From assembly GCF_023078275.1 (NCBI RefSeq), contig NC_062978.1:10120585-10184584 (forward strand): a stretch of 64,000 bases of DNA. Reading direction: 5' to 3'. Below the pieces are notes generated by a model. That model worked only from the letters and a program-made list of their open reading frames with translations, made no database searches and had not been told where the DNA came from. This document shows, piece by piece, positions 43,995 to 54,884 of this stretch. Both the position numbers and the translations under genes were made by a program. The stretch comes from Leguminivora glycinivorella (lineage: Eukaryota > Arthropoda > Insecta > Lepidoptera > Tortricidae). How positions within the stretch are numbered: the first letter of the stretch is position 1; the number at the start of each line of letters is the position of its first letter.

Positions 43995-44842
43995 CGACTG
44001 CCCGATGCGTTTCCCGACTGGTAATCACAAGGCTTGATGCACCTTTTAGCCTGCTCTCCGAACTTGTGATGGTACCAGCAGGTAGGGAACTTCCGATAGC
44101 TGGAGTTGGACCTCTTGGACGCTGAACGCTGCCTGGTGTGACTCGATGACCTCTCCCTAGGCCGGGACATTCGACCTACTTTGGCATCCAGCGCCTGCAT
44201 CCGCCTGCTCAGTTCCGCGATCTGCAGCATCAGGGGATCCGATGACGTGGAGGGTAGCGACGCTGCTGCCACCTGCGGGGCGGGCGCGACAACGTCGTGA
44301 AGGCGATCGGCGAGCTCTGCCAAGTCCTCCAGGGATGATTTGAGTTGCGACGCGACAATATCCTGCGTCCGTTGTGGTAGCCGGTTAACCCAGATGGAAC
44401 GTAGAAAGTCCTCAGGTAGCCCAGGTCCCGCCAAGTTCTGAAGATGCCGAAGAAACTGTGAAGGCTTCCTGTCTCCCAGCTCTTCCAGGTTGAGGACCTG
44501 CTGGACCTTCCTCTCACGCGACGCAGAAAGTCGTTTAATGAGCTCCGTCTTGAGCTTTTCAAATATGTTCTCCTCCGGTGGTGACGTAATGATGTCCTCT
44601 ACCTCCACCGCATATTGAGGCTCAAGTTGTGCCATGGCGTAATAAAATTTGGTCTCGTCCGTTGTAACACGAGACAACCGAAATTGTCCTTCCAACTGCG
44701 CAAACCATAGCGCCGGTTTTTCAGGATAAAACGGGGGAATCTTGACACCAACCCGAAATGACTCAGCCGTTAACGGCTCGGCGCCATTTTGTAACGGTAC
44801 TTCTTTGTCTTTGTCTTGCTCAGTGCCTTTGCCGTCTGTCAT
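43991..44842 (-). CDS. gag: Gypsy gag-like protein with CHCC knuckle
   Basis: 283 residues. Forms the RNA-packaging particle of the element in the cytoplasm. Seen: a capsid-like helical region (about residues 30-185) containing PPFYPEKPALWFAQLEGQF, a Ser/Arg-rich linker (225-250) and a terminal zinc-binding pattern C255, H258 or H259, C268, C272. This CHCC arrangement replaces the usual CCHC knuckle and is described for the CsRn1 lineage. The ATG at 44842 lies about 28 bases inside the 5' LTR boundary, just after the primer-binding site, which supports the start. The 3' end overlaps pol by four bases. Confidence 0.88.
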   Translation of the reverse strand: MTDGKGTEQDKDKEVPLQNGAEPLTAESFRVGVKIPPFYPEKPALWFAQLEGQFRLSRVTTDETKFYYAMAQLEPQYAVEVEDIITSPPEENIFEKLKTELIKRLSASRERKVQQVLNLEELGDRKPSQFLRHLQNLAGPGLPEDFLRSIWVNRLPQRTQDIVASQLKSSLEDLAELADRLHDVVAPAPQVAAASLPSTSSDPLMLQIAELSRRMQALDAKVGRMSRPRERSSSHTRQRSASKRSNSSYRKFPTCWYHHKFGEQAKRCIKPCDYQSGNASGSR

Positions 44843-44859
44843 GCTGAAGTGTTTAGCGA

Positions 44860-44869
44860 GGGGTCACCA
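44860..44869 (-). other. Primer-binding site
   Basis: Minus strand TGGTGACCCC, one base from the 5' LTR. It complements a tRNA ending GGGGTCACCA; insect tRNA-Trp has such an end and primes CsRn1-type elements, so tRNA-Trp is likely. Confidence 0.75.
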
Positions 44870-44870
44870 A

Positions 44871-45643
44871 TGTGGGATGCGTAGTGATATCTCCCACGGG
44901 TTCCACTTACTTGCAGTAGGTATAGCTCCAGGCGTAGAAAGCAAACAAGCAGGATACGTTTTGAAGCTTTATTCTTGAGCACACACATGCGTAAGCGAAC
45001 AGTTTAAATTTACAGAAGGGGAAACGCAAGATAGGCAAAGCAAAAGCACTTAAAACTATAAAGCGCGAGCGAGTGCACAAAGGAATGTGATTGGAATGCG
45101 ACCGAGCAGCGCGGCAGCGTGCGCTGTGCGTCAGAGAGGCAGATAGACTGGTGAGCGCGGCGCACGGGGGAACATGCGCGGGCACAGGGCGGCTGGCCGG
45201 GAACCGGTCACGCCGCGACGTTATCAGCTGTGTGCAGTCGCTCCGCGCGCTAAACTATCTACTAATAACAAGAATCTGTTTGTCCGCTTCAACATACAAA
45301 ATATGTGATATTAACATTTTATATTTTATTTTCACATAATTCCTAGTTCAGATTAATTATTTCATAGTTATGAATAAAAGGTTAAAAGGGTAAAATTCAT
45401 TAAATGCTAATCAACAATTAAAATTAATGTACATAATCGTTAATTGAATAATTAGGATATAAAATAAATTCATTTGACATAATTAAATTCATTGTAAATA
45501 AATAAAATTAAAATGATTTGATATAAATAATTAATTTCAATTGATTGATGAATTAAATTGTAAAAAGTAAAACTATAAAATGTAAAACAATAAAAACATT
45601 AAAATTAATAAAAATACATAAAATCTGTGGCAGAACGCCCACA
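44871..45643 (-). repeat. 5' LTR of the Gypsy element
   Basis: 773 bp. It differs from the other LTR at three sites that I see (near 45184, 45309 and 45368). It should hold the promoter of the element. Confidence 0.93.
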
Positions 45644-45647
45644 TACT

Positions 45648-47589
45648 TATATCGGATATTTTGTAGTGAGCTAGTGAGTCGGAAAATTTGATGAAGGTTC
45701 ATTAGGAAAGCAGATCATTATCTGAGTAATATTTAATACATAATCTCAAGTAATAAGAATAAATTTAACTATGTAATAGTGATGCCGTGAGTATTTTGTT
45801 CGGTGTGGTTTAAATATTTATGTCTAATATGTACTTAAAGTACTTACATTTCACATTTCAGCTTTCCTCTGCCCAGCATCTCGCTGCTGTAAACTTAATC
45901 GATTATACATTGTATTGGAGAGGGACATATTAAATATGTACCTATATTTACCAATGTCACTCGTATTAACTTGAAGATTGTTCCTGTAGCACTTACTAAG
46001 ATGTTGAAGGTAATATATATCGAATGTCGCCCTCTAAAACACGAGTCTCAATTAAGAACACTAATAATTGTTTTTAAAGCTTGCTTTAAATATTCAAAAA
46101 AATGTTACAATGTTATTAAATTTCAACAGAATATCATAATAAGAATTTAATCTAAACGGCTGCAATTCTCAATTTCCGAGTCAGCAAACAACAGACTTTC
46201 CAAGAATCCGATGTTATTCCAATTCTTCAATAAATAAAATCCGTGCTAAAGCAACGCGATACAAAAACTCGAATTCACGACAAGCCGTCTCGAATTTTCA
46301 TTACCAAGGTGCCTAGCCAACGTGCTCAGTGACAATCGCTTCCGCTTCGTAGGCATATCGCTCTTCTGTAGTGACGCGACAGAGCCAGACTGCGTTCCGA
46401 TCTCCAAGTAACGTCAGCGATACTTCGACTAGGCCGGCTCGGCCCAAATCGAAAAACGTAACAAAAGGGAAGATTACGAACGCTAGAGCGACTGCCTTAT
46501 TGCAAAGATATCGAGAAATATTTTAAGGGCAGAATGTTCAATTACTCTGGCATGTGGAAGCTAATAGCTCAGTGCTTGGGAATGCCGACTGCCAAACGAG
46601 ATTGGCGTTCATCTTACAGATTTAAGAATGCATAATGGTGTTTTCGCGATATTGTTTTGCTTAATACATCCCTCTTGTTTGAATACTTTAGTTCAAAAAA
46701 GTATTTGAATTATTTTTGAATGAAGAAGCGTTGTTTTCTGAATTAATGGAATGCAGATAAAACATGTTTCTACGAGTATGGTACAACTATACCATCAACT
46801 CAACACGACACCAACTCAACTGAGCATGAAGAACTTTTAGAAAATGGACGCGCCCGGTTAAAAGACCTAAGGATCTTCCCCCCCAGTTAAGGATCTTCTT
46901 CAGTAGGTACATATTCCTTTTCTGTCACACTTATATTGAAGAGCGATAGAAAGGAATTACTGTAATACTCTAAAAACAGTGCGCATTATTAGCCTTATTG
47001 TGCAAATGTGCATGCGTCCGTGCGAGGCCTCTCATGATTTTGATGCAAAAATGTTTCTGTACGTAAGGCTACCAATTAGGATAAAACTACATAGAATACC
47101 AGGCTTTCAACGTTAAATAATGAATATTGCTAAGTTATTACTAAAGTAAATACTTTAATTAATTAGTGCCAATTTGTGCTGAAATGGTCTTTTGTGAGTA
47201 TTTATTAGCGCGTCGAAAAGGAAACTCCATTAGCAGAATGAGCGTCGGCGATGAATAGAGGTCATTCAGCAGAGATGTCGACTGTCACAAAAAACTGTAG
47301 GCGAAGGGAGGCATTTGCCAAAGAATAATATTTTCTGACAGTACTTTACATATTATCAGTGATTCTACCATTTCATGTTTTAGAACAACTCGATAGCATA
47401 AATGACAAAAATGACATTCATGTATGGAAAACGTATCTAGAAACAGTGTAATAAAACAGTTATTAGAACCTAAAATTATATTATACCTAAATTTTTAAAA
47501 AAATTTCTACATTGGCGGTTAAGTCATTCATGCCGATTTTTGCTACATCGAGTAAAAATACCTGATATGTATAACATAAAAGGTTCGTT
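45648..47589. other. AT-rich spacer with a decayed repeat A copy
   Basis: 46308-46440 retains CGACAGAGCCAGACTGCGTT and partial ends of repeat family A. Otherwise nothing recognised. Confidence 0.5.
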
Positions 47590-50530
47590 CTCAAAAAAGT
47601 GGCACCGTCAGGGTAAAGTGAATGGAAAAAAATGAAAATGGTTTTTTGTACCTTTTTGGATTTAAATATGTTTTTGAGTGCATCAATGATATGGAATTTG
47701 CGGGAGGGAACGAAATAGTCGTAAAAACATAGAACTTATGGCGAGTTGAAATTTTAGACATACAGGAGAAAGTGAATAGACAGGGTAGCAGGGAAAACGT
47801 GGCAGGATAAAGAGAATTTGAATAAAAAAAACAAGTTTACCACTAATAATTCAACGTATATCGACTATTATGATTTTGTTAGGATCAATTTTTTTTTCTT
47901 TAAGTAGAAACAAAAGCAAAAAAAAGTATTTTTTAAACAATATCCATTATTTTTTATTCAAAACAGTTGAAGTACAGTAAGTGATATCTGATTATTGTTT
48001 TCTGTCACGATGCCTGCTCGTACCAAATGTTTCTTTTTGACCCAGTGTTTGACTGGTAGAGAATGCCTTAAGGGATTATGTACACCATAATGTACTTTTT
48101 TATGTGCAATAAAGAATAAATAAATAAGTACCTATAATCACAGTCTTGTAAAACAACAAAGCACATATCATGATTCACAATGTGAGTTGTACTTGTGCGT
48201 GTAATGCCTGAAATGGCTTCCCCAGTGGAAGAGTTGGTTCGTCTCCTTGATGTCTCCTTGGTAACAGATGTCAAGATAATGAGGTCAGTATTTAAAATGA
48301 GGGCCACTCTAGGGCCGGACGGGACGGCGTGCCTTGGCTCTTTAAACATCTTGGAAGTAGATTACGTGGCCACATTGACGACTGCCTCCGAGAGGGTATA
48401 AATTCTCGTTGTAAGGTGGGCAGACTATGCCTTTCGAAAAAAGGGTAGTCCAGCTGACTGTCCCTTAGGATACCGTCCCATTGCCCTCCTAGATGAAACT
48501 GGCACGATGTTGAGCACATCATCGTAAGTCTCATCTACTGCTGTGCACGCATTTTGGAAGACACGTGCCCAAACATCAGAGATCGGGTTCTGGGAGGAGC
48601 GATAGACGCAATTGATGCGCTGCATAAATACAGCGGTCTGGTAGCAGAGAAAAGGTAGGGAGCCATCGCAGTATCTCTTGACATTGCCAATTACTTCGGC
48701 TCTCTTCCTTATGTGGTAATAAAATAGGCGCATTGCTTCCACGATGCACCTTTATATTTGAAGATCATCATTCACCATAGGGCATTACCTCGCAGATAGA
48801 GAAGTGCTCAATGAATCAGGAGGAAGATGCCTAGAAAGAGGAATGGAGTGTGGTGTTCCTACCGGCTGCGCCATGTAAACGTATAGGGACAGGTCCATGA
48901 GGCTACGTGCTCAAATCAAGACTGACTTCTTTATTCTCCTTCTTACCCACATGCATATTCATAATAATCATAACCTACCCACAGTTTTCCACAGGGGTCG
49001 GTACTGGGTGCCTGCTCTGGAGCATTGGCTTTGACTTGGCTATAAGAGTAGACCAACTTCTCCGCATGATCACCATTTGTTATGCCGATGACACAATAGT
49101 AGCCGTGAGGGGAAGAAAGTACCAGGATAATAAGGAGAGCCACAGTGGCAACTGAGCTCACAGTTGGGCGTATTAATTTGTTTGGGCTTGCGGTGTTACT
49201 TGCCACGACCGATGACGTGGTTTTCGAGGGAAAGGTTGGCTTCTGCCCGATGAAAGTGATTGCTGCCGACCTAGTCAAAATGATAATCGTTGACGATCGA
49301 AATTGCAATCTGGTTCTGTCGTGCCTATATGCAAGAACGATAGGGATGTTGCCTGTTGACGGTGAGGCGATCCCTCTTACGCCCCAAATTAAGTACGTGG
49401 GCTTAAATTCAAACCAAAATTGGTACTCCGAGGAACATTTTATCAAATTGGTTCCTAGCCTCGTCGGAACTGCTTCGGCGCTGAGTAGACTATTGCCCAA
49501 TATCGAAGGACCCGATGCCCCATATCGGCGCTTATATGCGAACGTCATCCGCAGCGTGTATACAAAATTTCAGCTCAGTCGGTTTAACATTTCTGCTTCA
49601 AATTGGGTTGCAAGATTTGATCTCAACATACAAACATACATAGATACATACATTGCAAGTTAGTAAAAACCATGTCAAAATAGCTTTTTTTTACTTGTGT
49701 TTCTTTATCCTGTCAACAGTCACTTTACCCTGCAGAGTGATGGCAGGATAAAGTTACACAGGGTGTAGTGAAAATCCGATTAACTAGATATTATCTCCGA
49801 AACTGTTGATAATACAACTGTCATAATTTTAATATAAATAGTTATACTTCAATACAACATTAAAATGTTATTAGTAAAAAAACTGCCGTATTAATATTTT
49901 AAAATAATCATGCCAGAATAAAGTGGAGATACCTGTTACAAACTCTGAACGTCACACTTTGAAAACTTCTAACCACAAGACCGCAGCACCTCACACACAA
50001 ACCTTTACACCAGCGGCTAGAACCATACTGGCTACGTGTTTTACGTATATTAGGGTCTCAATAAGACTTTCTGTGTGTGAGTGAGGTGCAATACCACGGA
50101 CGCACAGGATATAGAGAAAATATCGCTGGACAAACTTTGAACGTGAAAATTTGTGTTCAAAAGTAATCGAAACATCCCGTGCAACGTATATTTAAGAATA
50201 TAGTAGTCTATTCTCTACAAAAAATGATATTTTAATAACATACAACTGCAATTCAATAATCTATAGAGCAAAAACTTAAGCAGTGTCGCGTTGTGACAAG
50301 GCAGGGTACAGTAGAAAACGGTCTTCTTTATTTTTTTTTACAAAAGTATTACATTTACAGAAAAAATATGTTTTGGCCTCGATGTGTCACGTTAATGCCT
50401 ACTTATGAAAATTTTAATTATATGTGAAAATTATATATTTCGCATACTTTCTATTCAAAAACGTGATGGCAGGGTACGATGCCACTATTTTGAGAATTAC
50501 CCAAAAATACCAAACATGCTTATAAAAAAC
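47590..50530. repeat. Element with recurrent GGCAGGGTAAAGTGAA motifs, host of an R1-like LINE
   Basis: Imperfect copies of the motif at about 47607, 47765 and 47805 on the left and at about 49706 (both strands), 49912, 50302 and 50468 on the right, in AT-rich DNA. The R1-like remnant lies between them. Boundaries are approximate and no TIR or TSD was pinned down. Confidence 0.45.
48195..49663 (+). pseudogene. R1-like LINE reverse transcriptase remnant
   Basis: Broken by many frameshifts and stops. Recognisable in order: LGPDGTACLG near 48310, the PADCPLGYRPIALLDETG region near 48450-48500, GMECGVPT near 48845, an intact CYADDT catalytic box near 49078-49095, then IKYVGL and LSRLLPNIEGPDAPYRRLY near 49390-49540. 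This order and wording fit R1-clade ORF2. The longest surviving frame is 172 codons (49145-49663). Frames on the minus strand are shadows. R1 elements typically sit in 28S rDNA, but none is seen here, so this copy belongs to a relative without rDNA specificity or was moved. Confidence 0.75.
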
Positions 50531-51189
50531 CCGAGAATAATCATGAGAGACAGAAGTAAATAAAATTGCAACTTGTAGATTCGAACATCGGGACATGATG
50601 AAGGCATACATATTGCCTGAATTAAAACTTTTGGCTTCGTTAAAGATTTAATAAGTATTTGGTTAAAAAAGAGTTCACCGCTAACTCAGCAACTGTCCAA
50701 CATTTGGGAAGCAAGTGGCACGAGAAATTGTTTCACTTTTGCATTTAATTTAATTCAAAAATTACTGGGTAAGGTTGACAATCCACTATTTAATTTTATT
50801 GTGTAATAAGTTCCATATATTTATATGTGTCGCTTCTGATATAAGTACTCTATGAGATAAGGTAGGAGGCAAGAATGAAGGTGGTGTTTCGTTTTGCTTA
50901 TTTACACACATGCACTTTACAATGGAGTGCTCTAGCAAATTACCGGTAGCTCATGAATTTAATATAATTTTTATTTTTTCAAAAACAGTTGATATACCAA
51001 CTGATACTATTAAAATATTTGGTACCTATGTTCTGATTACTGTAGTAAGTATTAATACAAAATAAATTGGAATAGGATTGGATAGCGACAATTTCACGGA
51101 AAATGTAATAAGGAAGACATTTTCTACTACAATGTACACTTCCGTGTAAGACCGTTATAAAATCTGCCTACAGACGCACAGTATTAAAA
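50531..51189. other. Spacer, nothing recognised
   Basis: AT-rich, no ORF worth reporting. Confidence 0.6.
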
Positions 51190-51446
51190 TGAGTTACTTT
51201 TTTACGCACGGTAAAAATAGTACATTATGATACAAGTGCGTAAAAAAGGAAGTTCGAAACGAGTGGCGATAAATTAAAACACGACCGAAGGAAGTGTTTT
51301 AAATCGACACGAGTTGCGAATTTCCTTTTCGCACGAGTATCGTACGACGTTTTTCAGTACAGATGAGCTTCCGAAGTTTCGACCTGTTATTATAATGAAC
51401 CACTTCTCGCCTTAGTGCGTAAAAAAACACCATCTGTACTGAAAAA
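51190..51446. mobile_element. Possible MITE with TTTTTTACGCAC ends
   Basis: TTTTTTACGCAC near 51197 and GTGCGTAAAAAA near 51416 are inverted. TTTTCAGTACAGATG (51351-51365) and its complement (51430-51444) form a second inverted pair. The structure is not fully resolved. Confidence 0.45.
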
Positions 51447-51510
51447 ATAGTTATTTTTGTAAAGTGTGATTTTATGATAAGAGTTTTGAATGATTCACGG
51501 TTATTTTCAT

Positions 51511-51667
51511 TAGACTTATATTGACCGGGATATAGACCGTGATTACCTTTTTGACAGTTTTTTTTGTCAGTTTTCCGTGATCATGATGACTGCGTCTAAA
51601 TATCGGGAGCTCTACAAAAATCAAAAAGGTAATCACGGTCTGTTTCCCGGTCAATATAAGTCTAATA
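51511..51667. mobile_element. Palindromic repeat C, copy 1
   Basis: The outer arms of about 46 bp begin ATTAGACTTATATTGACCGG and pair with the right end with a few mismatches. Inside are CGTGATTACCTTTTTGA and its complement, and a centre with TTTTCCGTGATCATGATGAC. A second, larger copy is at 53866-54210. Confidence 0.75.
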
Positions 51668-52020
51668 TGATTTTATGTGTATTAGTATTTAGTACTTCTT
51701 TCATTTTCTCAAGACATGGTAATCACCTTAATTCAGAATTTATCATTATCGTCAAATATTTGAAAACAAAATCCTCAATGCTGATTTGAACCGCTGCGTC
51801 GGAACGGAACCCTGTATGATACTCGTAGCTACATCGTTTTTGTAGGAATGTCGGTTGTCAGCACAGGAGGGGATGTAACGAAGCGACTAATGCAAGACTA
51901 GCGCTATATCTACTCGTACGTACAGTCGTACACCACATAGCTTAGGCGGTTGGGTGAATAGTTGTAACGTCTCTCTTTTCTATCTTTATACTCGTATATC
52001 ACAAAACCACAAGTGTTATT

Positions 52021-52346
52021 TGGGCTATTTTTTTTTTCAAAGTGGTCCACTCCACTTTTTTTGTAAAATGGGTATTTTTTACGCGATTCATACTCAGAAT
52101 CGCGAGTTATTTTGATCCTGATAGGAAAAAAAATGTCCCATGATTTTTATACATTTTTCAAACCTTCCATTCCGCTACCGCCATACAAATAATGTGTGAA
52201 AAAATGGTAACGGAATGGAAAAAAACCTGGGGACACTTTTTTCTCCTATTAGAATTGCAAGAGCTCGCGATTCTGAGTGGAAACCACATAAAAATGTCCA
52301 AATCCAAAAAAGTGGGGTGGACAACTATGACAAAAAAAATGGCCAT
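52021..52346. mobile_element. Foldback MITE with about 115-bp diverged arms
   Basis: The left arm (52021-52140) and right arm (52235-52346) share GTCCACTCCACTTTTTT / GTCCACCCCACTTTTTT and CTCAGAATCGCGAG in inverted order. The loop contains another inverted pair around TTCCATTCCG. Estimated identity is 75-80%. Confidence 0.7.
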
Positions 52347-53865
52347 TTACATCATTTACTTAATCTGAATTTGAAAAAAATATCTTATAGGCACTATGAA
52401 GGGACAAGTGAGTTGAACTGCACTCGGTAAACTGTTCGCCTAATGTCATTTTTTTTCTTATGCTAATAATGGAGTGAAAGGGTGTAAAAACTATTAGAAC
52501 TAGTAAAAATGTATGAAAGTACCATATATGTACATCGCCGTCCAAATAATTTCAATTTGAATAAATATTCATCTATCCAACGAGCCCACCAGGTACTTCT
52601 ATCATTCGGAAGCGGCTCAATCCATCAAAATTTTGATCCTACCCATCTATCATTACTCTGCCTAGTAGTGAACCTATATTTAAGTCACACATATTATATG
52701 ACTACACATTATATAATGGTAATGACAAAAATATTTTCAGATTTGAGCATCATTAGGAGTCAGACGTCCATAAAATAATGATAGCAAACTTATCCATTCG
52801 TTAAGAAGGGTGTTGATAATAAATCAATTTGGACCTCCAACCTAGTCGAACGACATTTTATTGCGATAACAGGTGGATAGGATTTTTGACATATTGCGGA
52901 TATGATCATCATTATATACGCTACGCTATTTTAATTATAGCACTACAATTTTGCGTAATACTTACTACAAGAAAATATTTCAAATTAATTTATAGCTGAC
53001 AATCTAATCTGCCCGTGCACCTAAAGTACACTAGGCACATACATATCTAGATTAAAAGAAAACAGCAAAACTTTAAAAGCTGTCCACAAACTACAAACAA
53101 GGATCCAAACTGAAAAATCTCAGTCACAACTCTCGATAACTATCGAGTTGGTATCCTCCCTAAGCCAGCAGGAAGAGCCCAGGATGCGTAGACAAGTTGC
53201 AAATCTATCACGCTTCGTGGCTATTCCTCTCTATCGCTCTTTCTTATTGGTGTGACAGAGACATTTCCATTTTGTTTGGCTCGACGCTTAAGAGATTGAC
53301 CGCTTGTCTATGGGCCCAGTACAGCCGGATACGGATACGCGATAACGAATGCAATTTTCCAAGTCCTTGAACAGAGCTTAGGCGGGCGATCGCCCGCTGC
53401 ACCTGACAATCCTTCAGCGGAAATATTACCTAACATAATGTAGCTTCTTCATACTGTACAATGTAAGGCTAGCTAACAAGTTTTGATTCTATTTGTTGTG
53501 ATGTTTTGTGCTATTAAGTATATCGTTTTAAGACCTACATTATTACCAACACAGCTCCTACAATCGTATGTTATTTTTAAAGGGAAAATTATACTAATAA
53601 ATATTTTGCAATAAAAAAAATTAGGAGATATTAATCTTAATGAGATCGTTTGCAATACTTTTATGAGTTTCAATTTCTTTTTTGAGTAGGTTGTGTTGTT
53701 AGATAATGTATGACGCAATTTAATTATGTAGGTACATTTGTGTAAGTCAAATATTGGAACCTATGAAAATTAAAACCAATTGAATGTATGTATAACGTTT
53801 ATTTTTGCTTCACATTTAGCATAAATTATAGGTATGATAGTTTTGAGTAAGTCACGGCTATTCAT
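52347..53865. other. Spacer with a decayed repeat A copy
   Basis: 53200-53320 keeps CTCTATCGCTCTTTCTTATT and GTGTGACAGAGAC of repeat family A. Short frames at 52509-52778 and 53473-53718 are unsupported. Confidence 0.5.
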
Positions 53866-54210
53866 GAGCCTTATATTGACTGCAATTTAGGCGGTGATTA
53901 CCTTTTTATTTTTGTCCAGCACGGGAAGCATGGTCGCGCGATAGACGATAAAATATCAGGCCGTCCCTATCGCACTTACAAATAGTGCGATAGGGACGGC
54001 CTGCTATTTTATCGTCTATCGCGCGACCATGCTTCCCGTGCAGCTCCCGTTATTTCGACGCAGCTGCATGTATCGTGATCACGGAAAACTGAAGAAAGCG
54101 GGTGGATCCAGCAAATAAATAAATAAATGAGTCGAAATATCGGGAGCTCGACAAAAATCAAAAAAGTAATCTTGGTCTCTATCCCGGTCAATAAATACAA
54201 GTCTAATTAT
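53866..54210. mobile_element. Palindromic repeat C, copy 2, interrupted
   Basis: The ends CTTATATTGAC and CCGGTCAATAAATACAAGTC match repeat C. The centre has ATCGTGATCACGGAAAACTG and GCGGGTGGATCC. MITE F (53919-54041) sits in the left arm, right after TTTTTGTC, where the other copy continues unbroken. Confidence 0.7.
53919..54041. mobile_element. Intact palindromic MITE F
   Basis: Two 58-base arms (53919-53976 and 53984-54041) with one mismatch around TACAAAT. The ends are GCACGGGAAGCATGGTCGCG. The whole 123 bp can fold into one hairpin. Confidence 0.9.
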
Positions 54211-54761
54211 ATGTTTAATAAAATACCAGTGTTATCACCAACTTTATTTATTTTAATACAACAAGCACAGTAGGTGACTTTAAACTTTTGACCCAAATAT
54301 TATCCACGAACTGAAGAAACCCCGTGTATTGTAAATATTTGAGTCCTATTCGTAATTTGGTATACTTATAAACTAAACGCATAATGTGGGTGGACAGAAC
54401 AATTCAACAACTAATACTCAAGGGATTGCTATTTAGGGCGGATAATCCCTTTCATGTAAAAACGAACAATGGCCGCACTCTTATGTAAATTAAATGAAGG
54501 GATCACATGTTCTGACGTTATCCTAGATAAGTAGGGAAGATCGATGCGTCCATTTGAAATATTATAGTTTGAGCTGTTTGAGCCACCAATAATTATGAAA
54601 GACCTACCATCTGTTGCGGTTTAGGACTTAATAGATTGATTTCAAAACATATTATCCATACTGACTTTAATGTGTTTCGGTGATTAGACATTTCTATATA
54701 CCTAGTTAATGATAATTATTGTCAGTAGTAATATAATTTCTAGCGTCATTATATTAGGTAC
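54211..54761. other. Spacer, nothing recognised
   Basis: AT-rich, no ORF. Confidence 0.6.
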
Positions 54762-54884
54762 TTTGATACAAATATCTGTATTCATTACATAAATAAATGT
54801 CCTTACCGGGATTCGAAACCAGGACCGCAGCTTAGCAAGCAGGGTCACTCACTACCGACTACGCCAGACCAGTCGTCAACCGCC
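54762..54884 (-). mobile_element. tRNA-derived SINE, head preserved
   Basis: On the minus strand: GACTGGTCTGGCGTAGTCGG (box A-like TGGCGTAGTCGG), CCCTGCTTGCTAAGCTGCGG, box B GGTTTCGAATCCCGG, then GGACATTTATTTATGTAATG. The 3' tail present in the copy at 21179 is lost. Confidence 0.8.

Larger units (their letters stand above)
40087..45643 (-). mobile_element. Complete Ty3/Gypsy LTR retrotransposon, CsRn1/Kabuki-like
   Basis: A 5,557-bp element: LTRs of 773 bp at each end, gag-like and pol ORFs intact, no env. TACT flanks both ends (40083-40086 and 45644-45647), a 4-bp TSD. The LTRs start TGTGGG and end CCCACA, and I count 3 differences between them. The CHCC-type gag knuckle and the primer-binding site point to the CsRn1/Kabuki lineage. 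It appears young and potentially autonomous. Confidence 0.92.

Noticed and set aside
40307..45339. 82-codon frames repeated at 40307 and 45091, and a 92-codon minus frame at 44907
   Set aside because: They lie inside the two LTRs and are duplicated only because the LTRs are.
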